From a bacterium (lineage in GTDB: Bacteria; Tectomicrobia; Entotheonellia; Entotheonellales; Entotheonellaceae): a DNA stretch of 9,314 nucleotides. The DNA is taken from NCBI GenBank assembly GCA_027294925.1, contig JAPULM010000457.1:1-9314 (forward strand). The letters are read 5' to 3'. Shown piece after piece: positions 1 through 5,691 of this stretch. The notes under the pieces were generated by a model that made no database searches, was not told the DNA's origin, and saw only the letters and a program-made list of their open reading frames with translations. Made by a program: the position numbers and the translations under genes. Positions within the stretch are counted from its first letter, which is position 1. Each line of letters begins with the position of its first letter.

Positions 1-2
1 AG

Positions 3-131
3 GCGTGGATTAAGATGAATCGCCGTTGGCTCAGTCAGTTTCCCCGTGAGGTGGCGGAAAAGATTGCCTACCGGAATGCCGAGGCCCTGTTCGGAAAAAA
101 GGTGTCGATGCAGCTCATCGGCAAAAAATAG
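3..131 (+). CDS. Amidohydrolase_2-type metal-dependent hydrolase, C-terminal end (partial)
   Basis: The window opens inside a gene; only its last 42 codons are present, ending at TAG 129-131. The translation contains WLSQFPREVAEK followed by IAYRNAEALFG. This is the characteristic last helix of amidohydrolase_2 (PF04909) TIM-barrel hydrolases and decarboxylases, where a conserved N-A-x-x-L-F closes the domain. The metal-binding and catalytic part lies outside the window, so the substrate cannot be inferred. The next gene starts 23 bases downstream on the same strand behind its own strong ribosome binding site, so the two are probably co-transcribed. The family call rests only on this short C-terminal signature. 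The start is beyond the left edge. Confidence 0.6.
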   Translation, partial: AWIKMNRRWLSQFPREVAEKIAYRNAEALFGKKVSMQLIGKK

Positions 132-154
132 GCGATCTAAAGCGGAGGTGAGGG

Positions 155-1261
155 ATGAAGATCACGGACCTGACGGTTAAACATTACAACGCGTCGCCCC
201 ATGACCAAATAGGGCCCAGCATCCTGATCGTCGACGTGCATACGGACGACGGCATAACCGGAAGAGGATTTACGAGTGCGAGCGCGGCGACGAGCGATGT
301 GATGATCACGCTTCTCAGGCGTAACCTGAAAGCGGTCATCGTTGGCGAGAACCCTCTCTTGACGGCGGAACTATGGCGTCGCATGATTGAGCAAGCCGTG
401 CCGCGCCGTGGTGGGCTGGGTCTGGTACGTACATGCGTCGCAGCAATTGACTTTGCGCTTTGGGACATCAAGGGGAAATGTCTGAACGCACCCGTTTCGA
501 CCTTATTCGGGGGCCATCGGGAGCGCATTGCCACTTACGCAAACTGTGCCCATCACCTGCCGGCCGATCAGCTAGCAGAAAGGGCCGCAGCGTACGTCAG
601 TCAGGGTCACCGCGCTTTGAAAATCCGCGGTACCAAGACATTCGTCTCACCCCAAGAAGCGACGGAGCGTGTGAAGCTTGTCCGTGAGGCCATTGGCCCA
701 GACGTTAAATTGATGGTAGATGTCAACGGCACCTGGGATGTCAATCTTGCCATTGAGCAACTGAAGGCCTGGGAACGCTACGATGTATACTGGCTCGAAG
801 AGCCAGTGCCACCTGAGGACATTCCCGGCTATGTCAGAGTTCGGCAGCGCTCAGGTCAAACCTACATCGTCGGCGGTGAACAGCACGTTGGGGTTATGGA
901 GTTTCGACAACTCATCGAAGCCGGCGCCGTTGATATCATCCAACCCAATGCCGCTCTCACCGGCGGCATCACGGATTGGCTGCGTATCCATGCGTTGGCA
1001 ACGGCTTACAACATGCCGGTTTCACCGTGGAACTTGCAAATGGTCCACATCCATATGGCTGCAGGTCTGCCCAACGTTAAGTGGATTGAATATTTCATGC
1101 CAGACAACCCCTTGCTAGAATTCCAGAGCAAGCTTTTCAAGGGACCTGTGCTGCGACAGGAGACGACCGAGGATGGCGTGTTTCTCATACCGCCGGAGGT
1201 TCCGGGCTTAAGCTTGGAACTGGACGAAGCCGTCACCGAGGCCTGCGAGGTTCCAGATTGA
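155..1261 (+). CDS. Mandelate racemase/muconate lactonizing enzyme family protein (enolase superfamily)
   Basis: The 368-residue length is normal for the mandelate racemase (MR) subgroup of the enolase superfamily, cytoplasmic enzymes that abstract a proton alpha to a carboxylate using an Mg2+-stabilised enediolate. An N-terminal capping domain (about 1-125) precedes the barrel. The three metal ligands are visible: Asp189 (LMVDVNG), Glu215 (WLEEPV) and Glu242 (GGEQH). Lys156 (ALKIRG) fits the first Lys of the KxK motif, but the second is Arg158. By eye-alignment to mandelate racemase, the His297/Asp270 dyad is replaced by Trp292 (PVSPWN) and Asn265 (QPNAALTGG), while Glu312 (WIE) matches Glu317. 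Binding of metal and acid is therefore likely, but the acid/base set is unusual and no substrate can be named; an acid-sugar dehydratase is one option. The ATG is chosen because GGAGGTGA (144-151) lies 3 bases upstream. It follows an amidohydrolase gene closely. Confidence 0.88.
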   Translation: MKITDLTVKHYNASPHDQIGPSILIVDVHTDDGITGRGFTSASAATSDVMITLLRRNLKAVIVGENPLLTAELWRRMIEQAVPRRGGLGLVRTCVAAIDFALWDIKGKCLNAPVSTLFGGHRERIATYANCAHHLPADQLAERAAAYVSQGHRALKIRGTKTFVSPQEATERVKLVREAIGPDVKLMVDVNGTWDVNLAIEQLKAWERYDVYWLEEPVPPEDIPGYVRVRQRSGQTYIVGGEQHVGVMEFRQLIEAGAVDIIQPNAALTGGITDWLRIHALATAYNMPVSPWNLQMVHIHMAAGLPNVKWIEYFMPDNPLLEFQSKLFKGPVLRQETTEDGVFLIPPEVPGLSLELDEAVTEACEVPD

Positions 1262-1389
1262 GAAACGCGTCCTCAACCCCAAGGATTATTATAGAAACTG
1301 ATTTCGCTACTCCCTTATGAATACTGAAGATAACCGATGACATGCCAAAAAAATTGCTTGTGTGGTAGCACTAGAATCATGAATCAATC

Positions 1390-1518
1390 TGGCAGCAGCA
1401 GGGCAAGCGCCAGAACGCCAACGACCTGATCCAGCCGATGTACAGGCGGTTTACGGAGGGATTCGGCACAGCAGATTTGCAGGAGGCGAAGGCGTTAGTT
1501 GACCAGCTAGAACAATAG
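1390..1518 (+). pseudogene. Remnant A: 3' end of a cyclase/ATPase/TPR regulator gene
   Basis: This frame encodes WQQQGKRQNANDLIQP, then FTEGF and LQEAKALVDQLEQ before TAG 1516-1518. It matches the last ~42 residues of the large regulators that combine a class III adenylate cyclase or DNA-binding domain, an AAA ATPase and C-terminal TPRs. Two other copies of the same ending occur at 4520-4999 and 5355-5579. Upstream the same frame runs into TAG at 1372, and the conserved part starts abruptly at TGG 1390, so this is a truncated leftover, not a gene. The rest of the intergenic stretch 1262-1578 holds no recognisable gene. It is AT-richer at 1285-1380 and carries two Shine-Dalgarno-like sites (1535-1544 and 1562-1568) before the nitroreductase. 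Confidence 0.75.
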
Positions 1519-1549
1519 TTCGCAACGTATATATGGAGGAGAAGAACCG

Positions 1550-1573
1550 ATGGCACGTTACAGAGGAACGTAA
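1550..1573 (+). CDS. Possible 7-codon leader peptide ahead of nitroreductase
   Basis: ATG 1550 follows an excellent ribosome binding site (GGAGGAGAAG, 1535-1544). It encodes only MARYRGT before TAA 1571-1573, five bases ahead of the nitroreductase ATG and in a different frame. It could be a translated leader that feeds ribosomes to the next start, the relic of an older start, or chance. The peptide resembles no known attenuator. Confidence 0.2.
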   Translation: MARYRGT

Positions 1574-1578
1574 ACATA

Positions 1579-2229
1579 ATGGATGCCTTTGAAGCGATCT
1601 ATACCCGTCGTTCGATTCGCTACTTCGATTCGACGCACCAGATGAGCGATGCAGAAGTGGAAACGCTGCTCAAAGCAGCTATTACATCACCGACCTCCTT
1701 CAACCTGCAAAACTGGCGTTTTGTGGTGGTGAAAGACCCGACACTACGCCAAGAAATTCGACACGCAGCCCTGGATCAAGCAAAGGTGACAGAGGCATCT
1801 TTGCTGTTGGTACTGTGCGGCGATCAGCAGGCGTGGGCGAAGGCTCCAGCCCGCTATTGGAGTCACGCACCGAAGGAGGTGCAGGACACCATGGTTGCCT
1901 TGATCGACGGGTTCTATCGCGACTCTGGGCATGTTCAGATGCGAGGCGTACACATGCAGGTATCCAGTGACCGTGCGCAGGTGCGGCGCGATGAGGTGAT
2001 GCGCTCCTGCGGTATTGCGGCTCAGTCGCTGATGCTGGTCGCCAAAGCTGTGGGGTATGACTCCTGCGCAATGATTGGTTTTGATGCTGATGTGGTGGCT
2101 AACCTGATTAACCTCCCGAACGATCATGTCATCGCAATGATGCTGACGATTGGGAAGCAAGTGCGGCCACCCCATAACAGAGGCGCTCAGCTAACTTTGG
2201 AAGATGTGGTAGTAATTGACCATTTTTAA
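1579..2229 (+). CDS. Nitroreductase family protein (FMN-dependent oxidoreductase)
   Basis: This 216-residue protein is the usual size for the NfsB/YodC-like nitroreductase family, cytosolic homodimers that bind FMN and use NAD(P)H to reduce nitro compounds, quinones or other acceptors. Diagnostic pieces are, in order: the N-terminal Arg-rich FMN-phosphate motif TRRSIRYF (residues 9-16), SPTSFNLQNWRF (37-48) that lines the flavin, and a central helix region with CGIAAQSLMLVAKAVGYDS (144-162). These are followed by IGFDADVVANLINLP (166-180), the glycine/lysine turn IGK at 191-193, and the typical ending VVVIDHF. The physiological substrate cannot be told from sequence. AGAGGAA (1562-1568) supports the ATG. 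The gene stands between a regulator remnant and an unrecognised small ORF. It is intact and coding-like throughout. Confidence 0.92.
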   Translation: MDAFEAIYTRRSIRYFDSTHQMSDAEVETLLKAAITSPTSFNLQNWRFVVVKDPTLRQEIRHAALDQAKVTEASLLLVLCGDQQAWAKAPARYWSHAPKEVQDTMVALIDGFYRDSGHVQMRGVHMQVSSDRAQVRRDEVMRSCGIAAQSLMLVAKAVGYDSCAMIGFDADVVANLINLPNDHVIAMMLTIGKQVRPPHNRGAQLTLEDVVVIDHF

Positions 2230-2231
2230 AC

Positions 2232-2489
2232 ATGGGAACGTCTAGTTGTTACCGATCGACTATGCGCCGCGCCTACCGCCTCATCATCACCAACAACCCA
2301 TATGCCCCACCTCAGCTATGGGAATGGCAGCAACCGCATATCGACAACCTATCCCGCAGGGCCCGTACCTTTGGTCATAAAATGAAGCAACGTTTTTTCC
2401 TGAACAAGGATGCACTGAATTGGGAGAATACACGCATCTGGTACACGCACTACAAGGCGAAGCCAGCGCATGACCATATATCGAGTTGA
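2232..2489 (+). CDS. Unrecognised 85-residue ORF
   Basis: An open frame begins two bases after the nitroreductase stop and ends at TGA 2487-2489. It is rich in Arg, His, Asn and aromatic residues (for example PPQLWEWQQPHIDNL and NWENTRIWYTHYKAK) and has no membrane segment or signal peptide. No clear Shine-Dalgarno precedes ATG 2232; Met codon 11 (2262) is another possible start. I recognise no family. Codon choice looks coding-like from about 2262 on, so it may be a real small gene or a fragment of a longer protein left after rearrangement. Confidence 0.3.
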   Translation: MGTSSCYRSTMRRAYRLIITNNPYAPPQLWEWQQPHIDNLSRRARTFGHKMKQRFFLNKDALNWENTRIWYTHYKAKPAHDHISS

Positions 2490-2676
2490 CAAGAATTGCT
2501 GGTAGAGCATCGGCAGGTGGTGGCCGAGGTGCTGGAGATTGCGGCAGAGACGGGGTGGCGGGGGCAGGGGACGCTGGTGAGGCTTGAATGGGAGAGGCGT
2601 GGCGGAAGTGTGCTATGTTGGCGTGACAATATTGGGCAAACGGTATCCGCTGCCACACCTTTCTCACGGCGACAAG
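2490..2676. other. Intergenic stretch with an unassigned coding-like patch
   Basis: Between the small ORF and the convergent transporter gene, one plus-strand frame (about 2490-2670) reads LLVEHRQVVAEVLEIAAETG and then GWRGQGTLVRLEWERRGGSV. It has helical composition and a GC pattern typical of coding DNA. It follows a stop at 2487-2489 and has only a TTG as possible start. It continues out of frame into the opposite-strand gene. It resembles a fragment of a protein I cannot name. No convincing terminator hairpin with a T-run was seen between the convergent genes. Confidence 0.25.
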
Positions 2677-3664
2677 CTACCGGATCACCTTGGTCGCCTG
2701 ATAGAGGACCATCGGCGGAATCGTAATGCCGAGTTGCTTGGCCGTCTTCAGATTGACAATCAGGTCGAACTTGGTGGGTCGCTCAATCGGTAAGTCTCCC
2801 GGGTTGGCCCCCCGTAGAATCTTGTCAACATAGACCGCGGCCCGGCGCCAATGGTCCGGAAGAGACGTCCCGTAAAACATCAAGCCTCCAATATCCACAA
2901 AGCGCCCGATACCATAGATCGCTGGTAGCCGGTGCGTGGCTGCCAGACCCACGATCTGGCGGCGCTCCCTATAGAACAATGGGTCTGGCGGGACAATGAG
3001 CGCCCCGACCTGCGCACTGGTCATGGTTGCGAAGGCGTGCTCGAACGTGATGGGATCGCGTCGCTCGACGATGTGCAGCTGCACATCGAGTGCCCGCGCG
3101 GCGCGCTCAATCTCGCGCACGATGGAGGGTGTGTTTGGGTTGCCCGGGTTGGTGAGGACAGCTACGTGGGTGTTATCGGGCACGACCTTCCGGAGTTGAT
3201 CGAGCCACTTTCCGCCAAGCTCCGGGGCAAAACCTGTGACGCCGGTGATATTCCCGCCGGGGCGCACCAGGTTGTCGACAAACCCCATGGCGACTGCGTC
3301 GCCCAGCGTCTGGAAGACGATCGGAATGGTCGTCGTTGCCTGCTTAGCGGCCCGGATGGATGGTGCCGCTGCAGCGAAGATGACATCAACCTGGAGGCCG
3401 ACGAGTTCGTCAGCAAGCGCGGGAAGGCGCTCGGCTCTCCCCTCCGCATAGCGGTGCTCAATAATGAGGTTTTGCCCCTCTACCCAACCGCCCTCGCGAA
3501 GTTCTTGCAGAAAGGCACCAAGTAAGGGGCTTCCTGGCCCAGCGCCCAGCGTGAGTATCCCGATCTTTGCGACTTTTGCCGCTTGCTGCGCCTCGGCGAG
3601 TAGCGCTGCTGCGAGCAGTCCGAGAGCGAGGGTTTACAATGAGCCCGACAGTCCTGAACTTCAT
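2677..3664 (-). pseudogene. ABC transporter substrate-binding protein (ABC_sub_bind family), frameshifted in signal peptide
   Basis: On the minus strand the frame from 3633 to TAG 2677-2679 encodes almost the entire periplasmic protein. It contains KIGILTLGAGPGSPLLGAFL, the family hallmark LREGGWVEGQNLIIEHRYAE, then VDVIFAAA, IPIVFQ, VRPGGNITGVTGF and a C-terminal ITIPPMVLYQA. This is the ABC_sub_bind family (PF04392, TrpX-like), usually about 325 residues and lipoprotein-like or secreted. The start ATG 3664, with AGGAGGT just upstream, encodes MKFRTVGLIV in a different frame. Deleting one T from TTT 3633-3635 would join it to TLALGLLAAALLAEAQQ, giving a perfect signal peptide and a 328-residue protein. 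As read, the gene cannot make a secreted product; the first in-frame ATG is at 3288, inside the domain. It may be a recent pseudogene or a homopolymer sequencing error. No permease or ATPase gene is adjacent, which is common for orphan members of the family. Confidence 0.85.
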
Positions 3665-4201
3665 GACGACCTCCTGTGTCAGCCTACCGCTACTCGGTCA
3701 ATGGCATCCCAACATACCGTTTCGGGCGGCTACGGTTTGTCGTTGGACGAGCGTGAGCAAGCGGTATGCTACGCCTATTTCTTCGCGAAATCTATTAAAA
3801 AGAGGGTAGATACACATTGCCGCATTCTGTTTCAGCCGATGCCTGCCTCTTCGCTTTCCCTAAAAAATCCGACCATTGAAAAATAACGTATTAGCATGCC
3901 AGCCTCTTTTCAGCTTCAGGCTCCATGATGCCGTTCTCGGGACTTCATGCCCACCGTTGAAAAGCGACTGTTAAGCCGGACAGGCAGCCAGAGATTATGC
4001 TCACTTGTTGGAAGCGCAACGAAAGGCGTGGCTGTCTGATTTACATGCCTTGGGCACCAGACAACTCATGCTGGATGAGACGGTATGAATTGACTGGCAC
4101 AGTCGAAGGATGATAAATTGCTGTAGGCAGTGATGAGGGCATTTTCACGCTGCAAACATTTCTGCCATAAGCCGCGACCCCCGTATGCTATCATCCTCCC
4201 C
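3665..4201. other. Gene-poor stretch upstream of the transporter gene
   Basis: Immediately right of the minus-strand ATG is its ribosome binding site (reverse complement of CCTCCT, within 3670-3675). From about 3690 to 3970 I see no protein that resembles a family. Open frames here are short or are antisense shadows. The piece at 3975-4088, listed separately, is the only coding-like segment. A promoter for the minus-strand gene should lie here, but no convincing -35/-10 pair was found. Confidence 0.4.
3975..4088 (+). pseudogene. Possible C-terminal fragment of an unidentified protein
   Basis: After TAA 3972-3974 one frame reads QAARDYAHLLEAQRKAWLSD and then LHALGTRQLMLDETV before TGA 4086-4088. 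It has an amphipathic helix followed by a strand-like ending and no start codon with a ribosome binding site. The pattern is faintly like the last helix and strand of DUF58-type proteins, but the match is too short to assign. It is listed because the composition is clearly more protein-like than the surrounding non-coding sequence. Confidence 0.25.
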
Positions 4202-4507
4202 ATGGACACCGACGCCATCCCCCGGCTAGCCCCTGAAACCTGCCATGACCCATGACCAACACCCGAGATATGCCTGCTTGCCGCTGTGGTGCAAATGGCG
4301 CTGCGAGACTTGTAAAAGCGCCAGTACCAGGCAGAAGCCAGGGAATTTATCGAGTCACAAGACTTTGAGATGTTCTGTGAATGGCTAGATAGGATGCAGA
4401 AGCACTTGTGTGCGGCAAGCGATGGGGCTAGAATGCAGGACGGGTGTCTTACCGCATCGCTCGGACCCGGAGGAGGACCGCATGCAGTGTCTCCAGTGCC
4501 AGAATGA
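4202..4507 (+). pseudogene. Small phage-like hypothetical gene broken by two in-frame stops
   Basis: Reading from ATG 4202, one uninterrupted phase runs to TGA 4505-4507 (101 codons) apart from internal stops TGA 4253-4255 and TAA 4313-4315. Around the stops it reads MDTDAIPRLAPETCHDP, then EICLLAAVVQMALRDL, then KRQYQAEAREFIESQDFEM followed by FCEWLD. This resembles small conserved proteins of phage or mobile origin with an A-x-x-x-A-L-R-D helix and a final S-x-D-F-x-x-x-C-E helix; their function is unknown to me. No shift is needed to join the three parts, so two point mutations explain the damage. The 3' part overlaps the ribosome binding site and start of the regulator remnant at 4482. 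Confidence 0.4.
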
Positions 4508-4999
4508 AAACGCATCGAATGCCAGGTCGAAGAAGGGATCATACAATTGCGCCAGGGGTTGCTCGGCTTGCAAACGGCGGGAGCAAAATTTTCGCACGGG
4601 CTTTTTTCGACATGGCTAGCAGAAGCCTACGGTAAGGCAGGACAATCCGCAGGAGGGTTACGGGTACTGAACGAGTCAGAGACGCAGGCACAGAAAACAG
4701 GAGAGCGTGTTTTCGAGACAGAGCGTCACCGCCTCAAGGGGACCTTGCTCCTGCAACAGCCTAACCCAGATGCACTCCAGGCAGAAGCCTGCTTCCAACA
4801 ATCCCTCGACATCGCTCGTCGCCAACAAGCCAAGTCCTTGGAACTGCGCACCGCCACCAGCCTGGCTCGCCTGTGGCAGTCCCAGGACAAGCGCCAGGAC
4901 GCTCGCGACCTGCTCGCACCAGTGTACAACTGGTTTACTGAGGGATTTGACACGGAGGCTTTGCAGGAGGCAAAAGGGTTGCTGGAGGAACTGGCGTAA
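4482..4999 (+). pseudogene. Remnant B: regulator gene with zinc-ribbon start fused to TPR 3' end by internal deletion
   Basis: ATG 4482, with the strong site GGAGGAGGA (4469-4477), begins MQCLQCQNENASNAR. This is the zinc-ribbon N-terminus (CxxC) typical of adenylate cyclase/AAA-ATPase/TPR regulators. That frame soon degenerates and stops at TAG 4617-4619. From about 4520 a different frame encodes the C-terminal TPR region: CQVEEGIIQLRQGLLGLQTAG, LAEAYGKAGQ, ERHRLKGTLLLQQ, CFQQSLDIARRQQAKSLELR, RLWQSQDKRQDARDLLAP and FTEGFDTEALQEAKGLLEEL, ending TAA 4997-4999. The full-length family is typically around 1,000 residues. Most of the cyclase, ATPase and TPR parts are therefore missing, and the two ends are joined out of frame near GCCAGGT (4521-4527). 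A product from TTG 4547 would be 150 residues of TPR only and is unlikely to be functional. Confidence 0.8.
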
Positions 5000-5035
5000 C
5001 TCGGCTCGATATTAATGTAGCTGTTTGGAATTCGT

Positions 5036-5356
5036 ATGGAACTAGCACTCTTATACCTGCTCTTTCTGTTCGCCGCTGGAATTCTCATAGCGGTGTTTGT
5101 TCAGCAAGCTCGTCTCCTGGTTACTGTGATCATCTCCATACTGATCTGCGTTCCCAGCTATTTCGTCTGGTTCGCGCTCCAGTATTTCGGCATCGTTCCG
5201 GTCGATTCTCTGCTCAAGCAGGGCTTTGGCATTGACTCCTATCAACTTGTTAGAACACCGCTTGGAGCATTAGTCTTATTTGGGCCGCCATTGTTGCCGT
5301 CAATAGTCATGCTGTGTTGGTTCTTCCTGTTTCGAAGGCGTAGGTTTCCAGCCTGA
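5036..5356 (+). CDS. Small three-helix membrane protein, hypothetical
   Basis: The 106-residue ORF has three hydrophobic segments at about residues 3-22, 27-50 and 76-99. A polar loop (about 51-75) separates the last two, and a basic tail FRRRRFPA follows, which by the positive-inside rule places the C-terminus in the cytoplasm. No family is recognised. GGAA (5027-5030) lies five bases before the ATG. The gene lies between regulator remnants B and C. Its last bases and its stop (TGA 5354-5356) overlap the coding-like start of remnant C in another frame, so the native C-terminus may have been replaced at a rearrangement junction. The strong hydrophobic periodicity suggests a real or recently real gene. 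Confidence 0.55.
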   Translation: MELALLYLLFLFAAGILIAVFVQQARLLVTVIISILICVPSYFVWFALQYFGIVPVDSLLKQGFGIDSYQLVRTPLGALVLFGPPLLPSIVMLCWFFLFRRRRFPA

Positions 5357-5579
5357 GGCGGCAAGTATCTTTGACCATGCCCTGTTGCTTGCCCGCCAAC
5401 AACAGGCCAAATCCTGGGAACTGGGCACCGCCACCAGCCTGACTCGCCTGTGGCAATCCCAAGAAAAGCGCCAGGATGCCTACGACTTGCTCGCCCCGGG
5501 GTACGAGTGGTTCACCGAGGGATTTGATACGGCGGACTTGCGGGAGGCGAAGGCGTTGTTGCAAGAACTCCAAGGGTGA
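5355..5579 (+). pseudogene. Remnant C: TPR 3' end of a second cyclase/ATPase regulator gene
   Basis: The frame contains [61 protein letters not shown] and ends QELQG with TGA 5577-5579. It corresponds to the final ~75 residues of the same regulator family as remnants A and B. It differs from B at many codons, so it comes from a distinct paralogue, not a recent local duplication. There is no ribosome binding site or ATG; the only starts are internal TTG/GTG. The open frame extends slightly upstream (to about 5337) without clear homology. The promoter of the redoxin operon begins about 30 bases after its stop. Confidence 0.78.
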
Positions 5580-5607
5580 GTCAAGGTCGGCCTGGTCGCG
5601 TCGTGGT

Positions 5608-5637
5608 TTGACAATGAGGTCCACTTCCGAGTATGAA
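5608..5637 (+). promoter_or_regulatory. Candidate sigma70-type promoter for the redoxin operon
   Basis: A perfect -35 hexamer TTGACA (5608-5613) is followed after 18 bases by TATGAA (5632-5637), which matches the -10 consensus at four of six positions. Transcription would start near 5645, leaving a leader of about 45 bases before the GTG start at 5692. It lies in the only non-coding gap upstream of three co-directional genes. This is a consensus match only. Confidence 0.45.
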
Positions 5638-5691
5638 AATAGCAAAGTCCCCTTAGCCGTCGTGCAACCCTTGATGTGTAGGAGAAAAACC

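Noticed and set aside
2932..3525. 197-residue plus-strand open frame
   Set aside because: It lies opposite the ABC substrate-binding gene, whose minus-strand translation matches the family from end to end. The plus-strand product has no recognisable motif and no ribosome binding site.
3464..3886. 140-residue plus-strand open frame upstream of the gene-poor stretch
   Set aside because: Its first part is antisense to the signal-peptide half of the transporter gene and the rest has no family resemblance or ribosome binding site.
4253..4255. Second in-frame TGA that could be read as selenocysteine
   Set aside because: The same short frame also has a TAA and no redox motif surrounds this codon, so decay is the better explanation.
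4547..4999. 150-residue TPR protein as a functional gene
   Set aside because: Its only start is TTG inside conserved TPR sequence. The upstream zinc-ribbon start is out of frame and it corresponds to a tail of a much longer protein, so it is called as part of a pseudogene.
5614..5691. Upstream in-frame ATG 5614 as the redoxin start
   Set aside because: It lies between the -35 and -10 elements of the candidate promoter and lacks a ribosome binding site. GTG 5692 has AGGAG at ideal spacing.
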